Origin: Gamarada debralockiae
Taxonomy: Eukaryota; Ascomycota; Leotiomycetes; Helotiales; Hyphodiscaceae
DNA length: 64,000 nucleotides
Direction: 5' to 3'
Assembly: GCA_002803225.1 (NCBI GenBank)
Contig: NXFV01000617.1
Span: 1-64,000 of the forward strand
Shown: one piece after another, positions 11,480 to 22,900 of the stretch
Layout of the letters: each line of letters starts with the position of its first letter
How positions within the stretch are numbered: position 1 is the first letter of the stretch
Translations under genes and position numbers: made by a program
The notes under the pieces: generated by a model
Databases searched by the model: none
What the model was told of the DNA's origin: nothing
What the model saw: only the letters and a program-made list of their open reading frames with translations

Positions 11480-12438
11480 GATGGCTTGGAAAAGTTTTCT
11501 TTGGGAACTGGGACAACTGCTTGTAATAAATCCAATGAAGAAGTGCCGCAGTGAGCAGTCGAGGCTGGCATTGGTGTTGAGGAGACTTGCGAAAGAGAGA
11601 GGAAGGAAACGGCGCGGGGTTGATGGATATTGAAAATGAGGTCAGTGTGACCGAGTTAGTTGGGCAGGCTGTCAGTTGCTATTCAGAAAGGATCGATCAA
11701 TTAGCTGAAAAGCAGGCGAAGCGAGACTGATATACATGGAAACCTTGATGAAACTCTCTGAAACAAAGTTTCCACGTGAACCTGACAATAAGTGGGCTTC
11801 TATGTGACAGGGGTTACCGCCCACACCAACAACCAAAACCGGTTAATGATACGCACCACCCCCGCGTGTGATATACACCCAGCCTAAACAAACAAGTGAA
11901 GGCGGTTACTCACGCGTAGGTATGATCTCTTACAGACTGTCATTGCCGACTTTTCTATCTCTATACAGCACCCTATCGTTACCCCTTATTCTTGCCTATA
12001 TTATCCACGCATATTATGACGGCTCTAAAGGAATTGCTGCCTGAGGTCTAAGGCGCGAAGCGACGGTCTTCAGCTCTCAAGTAAATCCCTTTCGGAGACC
12101 GGATATAGAATCGCGCTGCCAAGTACACCGCAGCGCACTCGGAAAAGGTCCGAAAAGCTCTTGCGATTGGGGCGAAAAGAGGAAAGGACTAGACCAGGTC
12201 TTTAGAATTGAAAGAACCTCGCCTAGATCACGTATACTCGGGATTTTCCCACGATTGTGAGGAATATTGCCTGACATAATAGGTATCCTTAGTAACAATC
12301 TGACTCGATTGATCTGATCCGATATCTGAAGGCTCTATAGACTCGGCCGGAAGGTATATGTGTACGAGCTGTACAGAGCTCTACATATACAGTCTCTACC
12401 GACTGTAAAACTGGAATAAGAATCAAGTCAAGTTCATC
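11480..12438. other. Intergenic stretch between divergent genes
   Basis: Presumed shared upstream region of the HET gene (minus) and the methyltransferase gene (plus). No repeat or RNA seen. The 5' boundary of the methyltransferase gene is uncertain, so some of this may be its first exon. Confidence 0.4.
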
Positions 12439-13518
12439 TGAAGAATCACTTCTCCGAAGCTCTTTACTCATTACCTTCGGGAAATCGAACCGATTTTCCA
12501 AGATTTGGATAACCTTCGAGAGAAGGTAATCTTTTTATCGCTCTTTGTTTCTTCATCTAACAGCACCTATAGGTCTGGAATAGCCGACAGGCCGACGAAC
12601 ATTTCAAGAAATTGGGTGAAAGGGCAGATAATGCCGATGACCCTGCAAGAGGCAGTTTTTCTTTGAAATGAATAAGAAAATTGGGATTCAATTGCACGTC
12701 AATACTGGTGCATTCACTGTCCAAATTCCGATACAACTCTAATTCGGGCTTTAAACCTTTGCATGGCTCCTGGTGGTTACACGTGGAGTCTTTTGCAAGC
12801 CAACCCTTCTGCCTACGTTAGCGGCATCGCTCTCCCTTCCCAAAGTGGAGGGCATGCAATGATGCTGCCTTTTCGGGAACAGAGACCCATGTGTTCAAGT
12901 AAGGTTTATGACATCACCATGTTAGCCTCGGATTTTGGTGTCTCAATCTTCGACATACCTCCCAACCATCCTGACGCTGCCAATTTCAGTGCCGAGAGCC
13001 CATACCAAGATATCGCCTTCGACATCGTCCTCTGCGACGGCCAAGTCCAGCGGAAGCAAAAACGAGCCGAATATAGAGAGAAGAGTGAAGAATTGCGTCT
13101 AATGATGGCTCAGTTGATCTTTGGAATGAAGAGAATCAAAGCAGGCGGTACAATGATCATCCTCCCACACAAGGTCGATGCCTGGGATACAGTTAAGTTA
13201 CTGAAAGCATTTGATACATTCTCAAAGATACAGCTGTTTAAGCTGAAGAAAATCCATGGGCAGCGTTCGTCCTTTTATCTTGTTGCCAAGGATGTTCAGC
13301 CAAGGCATGCAGAAGCAACCAATTCCCTTGCTAGATGGAAAAGAGATTGGCGGATGGCGACCTTTGATGTTGAGGGATTTACTAGAGAAAGTAGAGAGGA
13401 GGATGAAGAGGAAGTGCGTTCCGTTCTCGGAAGCTTTGGGTCAAAATTGGCAGGTTTAGGAAGGGAAATCTGGAACATCCAGTTGCAAGCGTTGAGGAGG
13501 GCTCCTTATGCGAAATAA
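12439..13518 (+). pseudogene. FtsJ/RrmJ-like SAM-dependent methyltransferase, frame broken twice
   Basis: The conserved core is LNLCMAPGGYTW (SAM-binding motif I) with a downstream D-I-V-L-C-D-G block, typical of Rossmann FtsJ-like RNA methyltransferases. The ATG in MAPGG (12,763) is inside the domain and is not the start. Reading back, coding continues through FFFEMNKKIGIQLHVNTGAF, and before it through V-W-N-S-R-Q-A-D-E-H-F-K-K. These pieces sit in three successive frames. Each break is explained by one lost base: near 12,651 (before Q-F-F-F) and in the A run at 12,723-12,725. An intron fits 12,526-12,572 (GTAATC, CTAAC branch, TAG). The true start lies at or before 12,439 and is unclear because of an in-frame TGA. 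Either a young pseudogene or assembly errors. Confidence 0.6.
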
Positions 13519-14714
13519 ATATATCATGCACATTCAACGAAAACAGTAACCACGGCCCAGATGATTTAGGAATGGAGTATCGTGAAGAGTGAGAACTTCA
13601 TCGACAGCTTCTACCCGCACTCAGTTGTCCTCCTAGTACATAGTGCTGCCACTTTCCTGGGATGACGAGGCTTTGCGTTTCTGACCCGAATCATCCGGAT
13701 ACAGATAGGACCTTGATAGTGAATAGAATACGCAAAGCGTAGATGAAAAGCAGAGAGCTCTAAAAGCTGATGGAACTATGAGATTAAAGGAGGCCGGTAT
13801 TCAACTCGTGGCAGGAAGGAATTTATAGATGCACTAGTCGAAGTCCTCAGGGGTGTACTCACGCCGTGGGCAAAGCACCAGGCAGGAATGTGGTATATTT
13901 TGGTAAGGGTCCAGTTTGGGATTCCTGGGAGCTAGTCTGGGCTCCCTAAGCAGTCTCGTCAAGAACTGGCCAAAATTGATATTACAGAACCGCTGGGATA
14001 GAACTAGTATGATTGGCTAGGAAAATAGCGTCATAAACGCGACCAAGCGATTACTGTGATAAGCAAGCTCAGAGTGCAGAGGAGTTGTGTTGGTTGGAAT
14101 GCTGATCCCTTCCTTATTGGGTCTAGTCTGTATTTGCGTCTTACTCTAGGATAAAAGGCGTATCCCCCTCCTTGAATTTTTACGCTCCTTAGATATCAAG
14201 CTAGTCAAGAATTCTATGATATTTCGCCCGAAAACTGTCCTAACTGACGAGTTGGGTGAGCCGAGGGTGATTAGCGCCAGTGTAGGAGGTCTGCTTACAA
14301 ACCAATGCAAAGCAGAAGAGAAGAAAAGTTGTCTGTTGATACCACAGCCAACTCGGTCCGACTTCCAAATCGACTAATCGAATTTGATTGTTAACTTGAT
14401 AGAACACTGAAGTCTGTGACTCAGTGACCAATAACGGTAACCCCAAGAAATAAGTGACAGTTGCTTAGATGGGAGGATTGTCTTGGTAGGTTTCTCCTGC
14501 TGTGGCAAGACTAGTAACGAGGACTGGTAAGGTTTCTCAGGTTCTCGCCCGTGATTCTAGGATGTAGTTATATCCAAAGTTAGACAGATGAGCAGAAGTT
14601 GTTTTATCAGAAACCATAGTGAGTTAAGGTGAACAAAGCAACTTTTCATACCAGACCCCAGTGGCTACAAAGTTTAGCTCTACTGAAACTTCCGACACTC
14701 TCAAAAAACCACTC
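13519..14714. other. Intergenic stretch between convergent genes
   Basis: No supportable gene or RNA. The methyltransferase gene (+) and the NLR gene (-) converge here. Words related to GGTTTCTC and CTAGTAACGAGGACTGG recur loosely around 14,480-14,550, without a clean period. Confidence 0.4.
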
Positions 14715-17096
14715 TCATTCCAATAATTTGATCATTTCCTTATATCCCTTCTCTTCCGCAATATCCAAAGCAATCTCCCCAAACTTATTCATCATGTCCT
14801 TATCCGCACCGTTCTCCAACAGCACCTTAACAACCTTTTCGTGTCCCTTCGCCGCTGCTAAAATCAGTGGTGTATCTTCGTTTTCCCCGCTCTTCAGATT
14901 GGGCTCGCCCCCCGCACGAATCAGGTCTCGAACCACAACATCATACCCATTTTCCGCCGCTAACGGCAAGGCAAGACGCCCTTTCTCGTCGGCGAGGTCT
15001 TGTCGGGCGCCGTGGCGAATAAGTAGTTGTGCGATTTTCACGTAGTCGTATAGGATCGCGAGCAGCAAAGGGGTTGCGCCTCTGGGAGTGCCTTCCGATT
15101 CTACGGCGTCGATGGCGGCGCCGGCCTGCAGTAGCTGCAGAACAACACCGCGTTCTCCTACCCGGCAAGCATATCGCAGGTTTTTCTCTAGCCAGGCTTT
15201 GCGAACAGCGGCGTCGCCGAGCTTTGCTTGGAGCAGCAAGGTAATGGCTCCGAAACTCTTGTACCGGATGGCATACGTTAGAGGACACCATCCATTGCAG
15301 TCTTTTGTTGGGTCGGCGCCGTGCGAAAGAAGAAGACTGACCATCTTAAGATGGTCATTCAAGGCTGCTAGATGAAGCGGACCGTCCCCACTAAACGGAT
15401 TTGTATCCGATCCCTTATCAAGAAGAAACTTTGCCATCTCCAATCCATTCTCCTGAGATTTTGCCTCCGCCGCATAGCACAAGACTGTTCGACCTTGTCC
15501 GTCGAGGACATTGGGGCTCACTTTTCCTTCACAACATAGAATCTTAACGACTTCGAGATGCCCGGCTGAAGCTGCGCCGATCAGAGCTTGATCTCCTTGC
15601 GAGTGATCTTCAAGGAGCGCGCCTTTGTCTATGAGGAATTTTAGAATTTCCCCATGGCCCTGTCGGGCGGCGCTCTGTAATGGCGTCGTGTCGTATTGAT
15701 TTTTGGTGTTCAATCTCACTTCGCGCCTCGTTAAGATCATACGCATAATTCCGAGACTTCCTTTTTCCGCAGCGGCATTAAATGCAGCTTGATTATCTGC
15801 CACGTTCGAATATATCCCGGCGCCATCTTCGTGATCCAAGAGGAGACAACATATTGATTCGTGGCCTCCACTAGCTGCCCAGTAAAGCGGCTTCCTGACT
15901 TTGACCGGCGGGTTTGGATTTGCGCCCCGTTCTAGGAGAAATGTTACCGCGTCTTCAAGTCCGAATAATGCTGCGCGATGCAGGCATGGCCATTCATCCC
16001 AGATCAAAGTATTAACATCCGCTCCCTGATTCACCGCGCTTTTTATTCCTTCCAAGTCTTTCCTCTGCACCTCTTGTGCTAGCAAAGAATTGAGTTGGTT
16101 TTGCTCCTCAAGCATCAGGAATTTAGGGACCTGGAGAACTTTACCCAAACCATTCTGCGCTTCGCCGCGTGTAATGAGTATTATGCCACCATATCCACGA
16201 GTTGGCAAGGTCTCCATGATATGGTTGTACAGCGCAGCAGGCTCGTAGTTGTCGAGGACAAGGAGCCATGGGTGCCATAGGTCACTCAAGAAACCCGTTA
16301 CAAAGCTAATCTTCTCCGTTCTAGATCCATCCGTAGATCGCTTGATAGTCGCGTACATGCCTTCGAATCCCAGATACAAATTCTCCAGGCTAGAAGCATC
16401 GAGCCAGAATATGGTCCGGAATTGTCGCAGCGAATGGCTTTGATAGCAATATTCGAGTGCAAGCTGAGTTTTGCCGACACCTTTGTCTCCAGCAAGAAGT
16501 AGGATGGTGGGGTTTTTGGTTTGAGACCTCGCAGCATCATGAAGATGGCTCTCAAGTTCTTGCATCAAGGTAGGGCGTTCAACGAATGGCGACACTCTTT
16601 TCTCTCGTACGTCAAAGAATGTATCCTCAACAGGTGGGAGAGGGACATCGGTCGAATCGATCACGTGATGTAGGATCAAGACGGAGATGTAAGTGTGCAA
16701 GTTCCTTTCCACTTCCCAAACCTTCTCGTCGTACTTGAGACTCGCAAACACCTTCTTAATCTTGACTTTGAAGGAGTCGCCCGGAGTGCGGGATATTTCG
16801 TTGATCATGCCTTCCACCTCCACAATCTGTGCCATGCATCCGGAAACCATTCCTCGAAGAATGCATTTCGTATCGAAATCGAGATTTTTGATTTGGGAGT
16901 CCGATTTGATCCTGCCGAGCGCGTTAAGGAGAAGGGGGAGCTGCGTGCTGATGGCTTGGAGTGATTTCGGGACTTCGCCTGGGTTCTTGGAATTGAATTC
17001 ATTGAGACGTGTGGCTACTTTGAGGCCGAAGTCGATGAATTGGACGACGGCTGACGCGAGTCCGATGGCGCTGAGAGGATCCATAGATATAGACAA
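14715..17096 (-). CDS. STAND NLR: SesA-type N-terminus, NB-ARC, ankyrin repeats (793 aa)
   Basis: A single intact exon. Residues 5-130 (DPLSAIGLASAVVQFIDFGL onward) match the N-terminal domain of fungal NACHT/P-loop STAND proteins (SesA type). Residues 170-330 form a short NB-ARC-like NTPase: P-loop GDKGVGKT (203-210), Walker B LLVLD (278-282) and a sensor-like I-L-I-T-R (306-310). About residue 345 to the end is ankyrin repeats, with repeated forms of G-x-TPLxxAA-x-x-G-H-x-x-V. The NTPase runs almost straight into the repeats, so the helical and winged-helix part seems reduced. Such proteins act as intracellular receptors that release the N-terminal effector on oligomerisation. The alternative start is Met5. 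Ligand and effector partner are unknown. Confidence 0.9.
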   Translation of the reverse strand: MSISMDPLSAIGLASAVVQFIDFGLKVATRLNEFNSKNPGEVPKSLQAISTQLPLLLNALGRIKSDSQIKNLDFDTKCILRGMVSGCMAQIVEVEGMINEISRTPGDSFKVKIKKVFASLKYDEKVWEVERNLHTYISVLILHHVIDSTDVPLPPVEDTFFDVREKRVSPFVERPTLMQELESHLHDAARSQTKNPTILLLAGDKGVGKTQLALEYCYQSHSLRQFRTIFWLDASSLENLYLGFEGMYATIKRSTDGSRTEKISFVTGFLSDLWHPWLLVLDNYEPAALYNHIMETLPTRGYGGIILITRGEAQNGLGKVLQVPKFLMLEEQNQLNSLLAQEVQRKDLEGIKSAVNQGADVNTLIWDEWPCLHRAALFGLEDAVTFLLERGANPNPPVKVRKPLYWAASGGHESICCLLLDHEDGAGIYSNVADNQAAFNAAAEKGSLGIMRMILTRREVRLNTKNQYDTTPLQSAARQGHGEILKFLIDKGALLEDHSQGDQALIGAASAGHLEVVKILCCEGKVSPNVLDGQGRTVLCYAAEAKSQENGLEMAKFLLDKGSDTNPFSGDGPLHLAALNDHLKMVSLLLSHGADPTKDCNGWCPLTYAIRYKSFGAITLLLQAKLGDAAVRKAWLEKNLRYACRVGERGVVLQLLQAGAAIDAVESEGTPRGATPLLLAILYDYVKIAQLLIRHGARQDLADEKGRLALPLAAENGYDVVVRDLIRAGGEPNLKSGENEDTPLILAAAKGHEKVVKVLLENGADKDMMNKFGEIALDIAEEKGYKEMIKLLE

Positions 17097-17831
17097 TGCG
17101 AGTTGCCTTCAGGAGAGGCATCCAAGACGATAATAAAGACTTTAGCGATAAATCCCACTTCCCCCTTAAGAAGGGTGCGGAATGAGGTGCTTGAAGGATT
17201 CTGCCAATTTTGACCGCCCTTTCATTGATGCTTTGGGACTTACCTAACCTGGTCGCTTGTCAGCCCCCCTTTTGAAAGTATTTTATAATATTTTCCCAAC
17301 TCGTGTATTTTATGAAGAGAATATCTATAAAAGCTGTAATCGTTGCCTATTAGCGGCTAGAAAGCTGAGTTTTACGGGAATTTTCGTGTAAAGTAGGCAA
17401 TCGAGGTTGTGTTACAGGGGCTGTAGCGAACTTGGGACTTGCTGCGCATTTGTACTCCGTACGGTGAAAGGGATGAACGCCCATTCCTATGATAAGCAAG
17501 GTCCCAATTCTCTAAAGAGCATCAATTAAGGTTATAAGAATGCATCTTCCAAGGCAATTAATACGGCAAGTCCTTCCATTTGGCAGAGTAGAATGGGAGC
17601 GGCATGAAATTTAGGCTACAATAGAAATCCCAACGACAAAATGGGGCTGAAGAGGGGAAAGGTCTAGATTCGAAAAGACCGTGCCCCGCTCCGCTCGCGA
17701 TCCCGATCCTGCCCAATCAGAACGAACGAGATTTTGTCCTGTGAGTATTCCCAGAGTCTGCACCACGTTCAAAGCTTCTTCTTGATTGAAGACAATCAAA
17801 CCATAGTTTAACGTTTTGCAGCAAAGACACA
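17097..17831. other. Divergent promoter region
   Basis: Lies between the minus-strand NLR and the plus-strand dioxygenase. No ORF or repeat worth calling. The segment 17,270-17,340 is AT-rich. Confidence 0.45.
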
Positions 17832-19368
17832 ATGGCTTCCAGCATCATCTCGGGTCCTGATCGCGCATGGATCCCACCACATTCTCGAGAAGAGCACGAC
17901 TGTTTCTCGCATGTGAGTCGAGGCAGCATCCCTTTGCAACACGGCTACTAAGCCTACGAACCGAAAAGAAACCGATTCCCACTATTCTCGCACCCGACCG
18001 AGAGAACAGTGGCATACCCGCCGGATTTCCGAAACGCATTGTCTCTCCAACTGCTTGGACTGGAGCAGACTTCGAGAATGGCGAAGGCAGAGATCGCTAC
18101 AGCCTCGCACTCGATGAGGATCAGATCAGGGAGATCGAGCAGGCGTGCGATAAGTTCAAAGGTTCTTTCGTCCGTTCGATGATGACTTGTTGTCGTGTGC
18201 TACCTGCGGGTACTGATTTGCTCTGGAACAGAGCTCGGTCTTCCTCTCGAATGCGTTTCGCAAGAGTCGTTCCCACTTCCAACATTGGGCGACAAGCTCA
18301 AAACCTTCGCTGCCGAGCTTACCACCGGGGTTGGCTTTTTCCATATCCGAGGACTTGATCCCCAGCGATACTCAAACCAAACGAACATCGTTTTATATCT
18401 GGGTATCGCGTCATATATAGGTGGGAAGCGTGGCCGCCAGGATGAGCTTGGCAATATGCTGCGTGCGTCACTCATGGAGAACGATGTTCCTCGAATTGCT
18501 GCGACAGAACGGATTTGGGGCTAACTCACGACTACAGTCCATCTGACAGACTTGGGTTCTGCAATCGCTCCTGAAAATGAGCGTCAAGCACCCTACTCCA
18601 ACGTCGGACAGGTAAGAGCCATCTTGGTCGGCTCCGATGATAGTACTTCAGGGTACTGATGAAATACGAAGCCTTTTCATACTGATGTCGGCGACATAAT
18701 CGCACTGTATTCTCTCGGGGAGGCGCATTGCGGCGGTGAGAGTCAACTGGCGTCTACTGCGACAGTGTATAATGAGATTGTCAAGACGAGGCCCGATATC
18801 ATACGACTTCTGTCCTCGCCGTCCTGGATATTTGATCGGTGGAGATACCCTTTTCTGTTCGTGCATCTTCGACAAGGCTAACGAAGTCTGCAGCTTTGGT
18901 CAGTGGCCATCTTACATGGTCCGCTCAATACTATATCCAATGCGAGGCGAAAAAGTACTTCTCTCTTTCTCGAGGCGCCCGCTTGTTGGAAGCGCATCGT
19001 CACCCCGGAGCCGCGGAATACCAGACCTCAGCGCCTCTCACGTAGAAGCAATCAACGCACTTCAAGCTTCCGCGGAGCGACACACTCTGTCGATGAAATT
19101 AAAGCGTGGTGATCTATTGTTTTGGAACAATCTGGTATTGTTGCACAGTAGGAGAGGCTTCACAGACTCACCAGATTGTAGACGCCATCTAATACGTCTA
19201 TGGCTGCGCAATGATGCAACTGAAAAGAATTGGCCAATTCCAGAGGAGCTTCAAGCTTCCTGGAAGGATGCATTTGATCATGCGGGACGACCACAATTGT
19301 GGCCAATTGAGCCCATCAAGGAGCGCGACTATATTTGCAATCAACAGCGCTCCTCAGGTCATGCGTAG
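17832..19368 (+). CDS. TfdA/TauD-like Fe(II)/2-oxoglutarate dioxygenase (6 exons, 406 aa)
   Basis: Exons read as 17,832-17,912; 17,969-18,161; 18,232-18,462; 18,538-18,611; 18,672-18,838; 18,894-19,368. All five introns are GT-AG, most with a CTAAC- or CTGAT-like branch site, and the join is 407 codons with no break. The start ATG sits in CACAATGGCT. Family marks are KPIPTIL near the N-terminus, SYIGGKRGRQD, the iron-binding PFHTD (about residue 195), CGGES, and a late HSRRGF with downstream Arg. These non-haem enzymes couple 2-oxoglutarate decarboxylation to substrate oxidation; the substrate is not evident. An alternative start at 17,867 avoids the first intron. It is followed 458 bases later by a Zn2Cys6 regulator on the same strand. 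Confidence 0.85.
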
Positions 19369-19826
19369 GTTGTCGGTGTGCAAGGTGGGAATTTGTTTCG
19401 ACTATCAATTCGGTGAAGAATCTACTGGCTAATTTGAGGTATTGATCGTCGGATTCCTCGCCTTGATAGGAGCCAACTTTTCTTCATAGCAAAGCGAATG
19501 GGCTGTTTGTGGCGAAGATTTATGTATGCATGTGGTCAACGAACTCGTTCACTGGTTCGGTTTTCTTTTGGCGTTTCGGTAACGAATGAGTGTCAAGCCT
19601 CGCTCAGCCTCTGACATCAGAAGCGCTCTCCTCCCTGTCCCTGCTCATGAACCAACACATCTAGCCCTGTTTGGATAATTGTCAACTATTGTTCACAGCA
19701 AGTGAAGGAGTCTTCTTTGACTTTGTCTTTCTTCTTCTCGGTCTGTATATACTAGTATACTCAATACTTTCTCCTTGCAACTTCCACTGTAGTGAGACAA
19801 TCCCGTATGCCGTCATTAGAGTAAGA
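19369..19826 (+). promoter_or_regulatory. Spacer between dioxygenase and regulator
   Basis: Presumably the dioxygenase 3' UTR and the regulator's promoter and 5' UTR. The frame of the regulator is open back to 19,671, but those codons encode a hydrophobic stretch unlike the family. No motif is clear enough to name. Confidence 0.4.
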
Positions 19827-21634
19827 ATGGATGACTTCAGCAGCACGTGGATTGTGCCTTGCAATTTCCCACAACCGGACTTTTTGCTCAACCTGCAGAC
19901 CTTGGAGATTTTGCAGAGCAACGGGTATTCTCTTCATCATACTACTGATGTTACTCCGACTCGTGACGCAACGAGCGACAACACTCCCACCTCATCTGAT
20001 ACTCTCTCCGATCCACTAGTCGAGGCAGCCCTACTCCCGGAAGCCAGAAAACGACGACGGCAGATATTAGAACGGTGCGAGTCCGAGGCCCTCATACTTA
20101 CTCGCAAAACCCGAAAACTCAGAGCCCCTCAGGAAACAGCCAAAGTTCGAGAGAAGGGAGCTTGTTTTTTGTGCCAATTGAAGAGAAAAGAGGTAAGCTC
20201 TGCCCCACCAACTTCCAATCTTGCTTTTCTCCAATCTAAACTGACATCTGAAATAGTGCCAAGATGGAGACGATCCTGAAGGTCCTTGCCAAAGATGTTC
20301 GAAGCGAGCCAAGAACATCACCATTGTCCCTGGCCTCCTTCGTCCAGTCTGCTGGCGACCAAATATTGGTTATACTGAGGTCTTTCGTCGAGGTACCTTT
20401 ACGAGTTCCGGTGCAGTGAAAGATGCAAAGCTGATGGTCTCTGTATAAGGTCCAACCACCGATTTCGCGGCCTCCATGCGAGGGAACCGAGGGAACAGCG
20501 AGGATGCGGGGCCTGGCAAGCAAGCATTATGGAAACAATTTGCGACCCGCCGAACCGGGAACGAAGCACCCAAAATGGTAGAATTATCCCAGAACTGGAC
20601 CTCGAACACGTTGAAGATTCGCCTTGATCGATACCAGCCCATGGACACGGACAAGCAGTATTACTCGTGGTTCGAGGACGGCGTTGAACAGCATTACCAC
20701 ACACCTGCGTATGGCATTGCGAATCTGCATGTGGCGAGGTCTGCAATCGAGAAGTTTCTAGAAGAGAATTTCGCAGGCTATATCGAGGGGCATATGCGGA
20801 ACGCAACTGAAATCACGCGGAAAGCCTTTCAAACTGCACAAGAGCATAAAGTTTGTCGCTCATCCCTTGGAAAGTTCGGTCGATGAGAGGACATGGATTG
20901 CTAATGTGTACCCGTAGCATCTGCCTCTCATTGAGCGCGCCCTGAAACTATGGGTCTGTTGCCGGTTTATCGAGCGTCCATGGAGCATCATTGGTTCAGA
21001 GACACTGGGAATGTCTCTTGACGCGAATTCCAATTGTCCGTATCACTACCAGATACCTGTGCCGCCGATCGTGGATTTGCAAATTGATCTTGTGGTCATC
21101 AACGAGCTCCTCAAGCCCGAACTGAAAAGCATCTTGAAGATGTTGAAGACGATGCTGGAATCGAGCGATCCTTGGACTAATTGGTTTGAGATTTACCTCG
21201 CATACTTCATCCTGCTGTACAATGTGGAGTTAACCATAGCCCACGACTTGCGGTTCGCCAAGCGGAACAATCTGAAGGTTCGTGCGCTGTTTCCCTCTCT
21301 CTTTCTTCTGGGATATTAACCGCATTCTTGAGCTGACTGGATTTCAATCTCTCAGGAAAAATATTCTAACAAAGTACTTGTTGATACAATTACGCAAGGT
21401 GCCACCACTCTCCTCACTTGCTTTCACTATGCCCACCAAGGGTACGCGCCCTTCTCGAGCCAAGATTTGGAGCAAACGAAACATTGGACAGAGGCAGAGA
21501 AAGATTATCTCCGGGTGATTCGTCCGCTGCTTCAGAGTCTTCGAGGAGATCATGTGCATGACCCTTCAAGGGAGCTGTTTTGGACATCTCAGCTGCACAA
21601 GCCTGATTGGAGACCTGTAGTCCTCATGTCTTGA
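19827..21634 (+). CDS. Zn2Cys6-type transcription regulator, atypical cysteine spacing
   Basis: Exon 1 (19,827-20,192) ends inside the zinc cluster. Splicing 20,193-20,256 (GTAAGC to TAG) gives CFLCQLKRKEC followed by GPCQRC. That is five closely spaced Cys, with the sixth in RPVCWRP about 18 residues on, a long-spaced variant known in fungi. Two further introns fit: 20,851-20,917 and 21,278-21,355. The C-terminal part (about 350 aa) ends in a helical region. One in-frame TAA lies at 20,446-20,448. It could be a nonsense mutation (CAA to TAA), or it could be removed by a weak 60-nt intron at 20,443-20,502 that keeps frame. A local role over the dioxygenase is inferred from position only. Confidence 0.7.
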
Positions 21635-22195
21635 TTTTGAGAAATGATACTATTGTCAATAATCCGAAATTCATTGTATAATTAGCCATAGCAAATTCAC
21701 ATTTTATTTGGATGTATTTTATTTGCCTTCATAACTCCGATTCCGCGTGCTTTTTAAGTCTGCCAGTACCGTGTGCCAGAAGAAGCGCTCAGAAATTCTG
21801 CCTTGTGGGAGTCCACTGCAGCCAAACAACGGCTGAATTCAGCCTCAAGCACTATGATGATATTAAAGGGCCGTGGTCATACAGCATGAAGTCATTGGCT
21901 TGACGCAGGGTCCAACCCATGCATTTTCTCTGGACGGGACGAGTGTCGGTTGGATTTTCACCGCTGCATGGCTTTTCTCGCGTGGCCTGGCTGCATATTG
22001 ACACACGCTAAACGCCACCAAGTTCGTTGAAGATCTCTCCGCTCTGGACCGAAATTTATTAGGCCTCTCTGGAAATTGTTGTGATGATGGCATTGTAAAG
22101 TATTGTGGTGCGCACAGTTCTTGAGGCTTGCTCGGTGAGAAACTCACCCCTATGACACTGAAGAGTCGTGAATGCCTCAAGGACTATAGATAGCC
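21635..22195. other. Intergenic stretch
   Basis: No supportable gene. AT-rich just after the regulator (21,650-21,720), consistent with a 3' UTR. Confidence 0.4.
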
Positions 22196-22621
22196 ATGGC
22201 CTCCCACCTGGCAGCGACGCAGCCTTCAAGCTTGAGAAGTTTACCCTTTTCTCTCACTTCTAAAAACATTCAATATGGCTTATCCTTCCAAGTAAGATTT
22301 CGTTCCTCCTCTATCATGTATTCCAGCACTAACGTCCGTTGTCAGGGCCATAGTTGCCAAAGCTCCCCTCAAAGTCGCCGCTGAGCCAAGGAGCGCCAGT
22401 TGCTCGCTTTCTGCACCCACAAATTCAGGCGAAGCTTGCAAACTCACAGCAAGTAACCTTATATCTAATGCCATCAACGCCGTTGACCACGGCGTCTGCG
22501 CTATCATCGTCTCGGGCCAAGATCTCTCGCAATATATGAATGCGCCGAGCACAGACACACCGTTTGAGCGCTTCTTGAAGGAGGAGAATGGACTTCAAAG
22601 ACTCTCTTCGTCGCCTTGGTT
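22196..22621 (+). pseudogene. Possible decayed small gene of unknown function
   Basis: An ATG opens a 31-codon segment ending near GLSFQ, followed by a plausible intron (GTAAGA to GTCAG, about 22,292-22,346). After it there is a long frame, about 90 codons, rich in Ala, Ser and Leu. The two segments are not in register across that intron, so either the splice or the frame is wrong. No domain recognised. Confidence 0.25.
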
Positions 22622-22900
22622 ATGCCGAGTGAATAAGCTGTAGGAGTTATTGGGGGTATTTTTGAGGTGGGCACGAGAAGGAGTGGTGGATTGGAGATGT
22701 GCCGAAGATAATCGGAAGGTTGGGATGGGCGTTGGTCATTGGAACAGGAGCATATTTCGGCACACAGTACGAACCTTAGTATTATATCCTGTCAGTTATT
22801 TCGCTGTAGTCTAGCAGTAGCACTAGGAGTTCAATTTTTATGGGGCATCAGTGTCGTTCTTCATGAGGTTTCTCCGAAAATTGTTCCTCCTGAGCTGATT

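Noticed and set aside
14941..15291. Arg-rich minus-strand frame of 116 codons
   Set aside because: It is a shadow of the intact ankyrin NLR reading; the Arg-rich composition comes from the GC-rich ankyrin codons.
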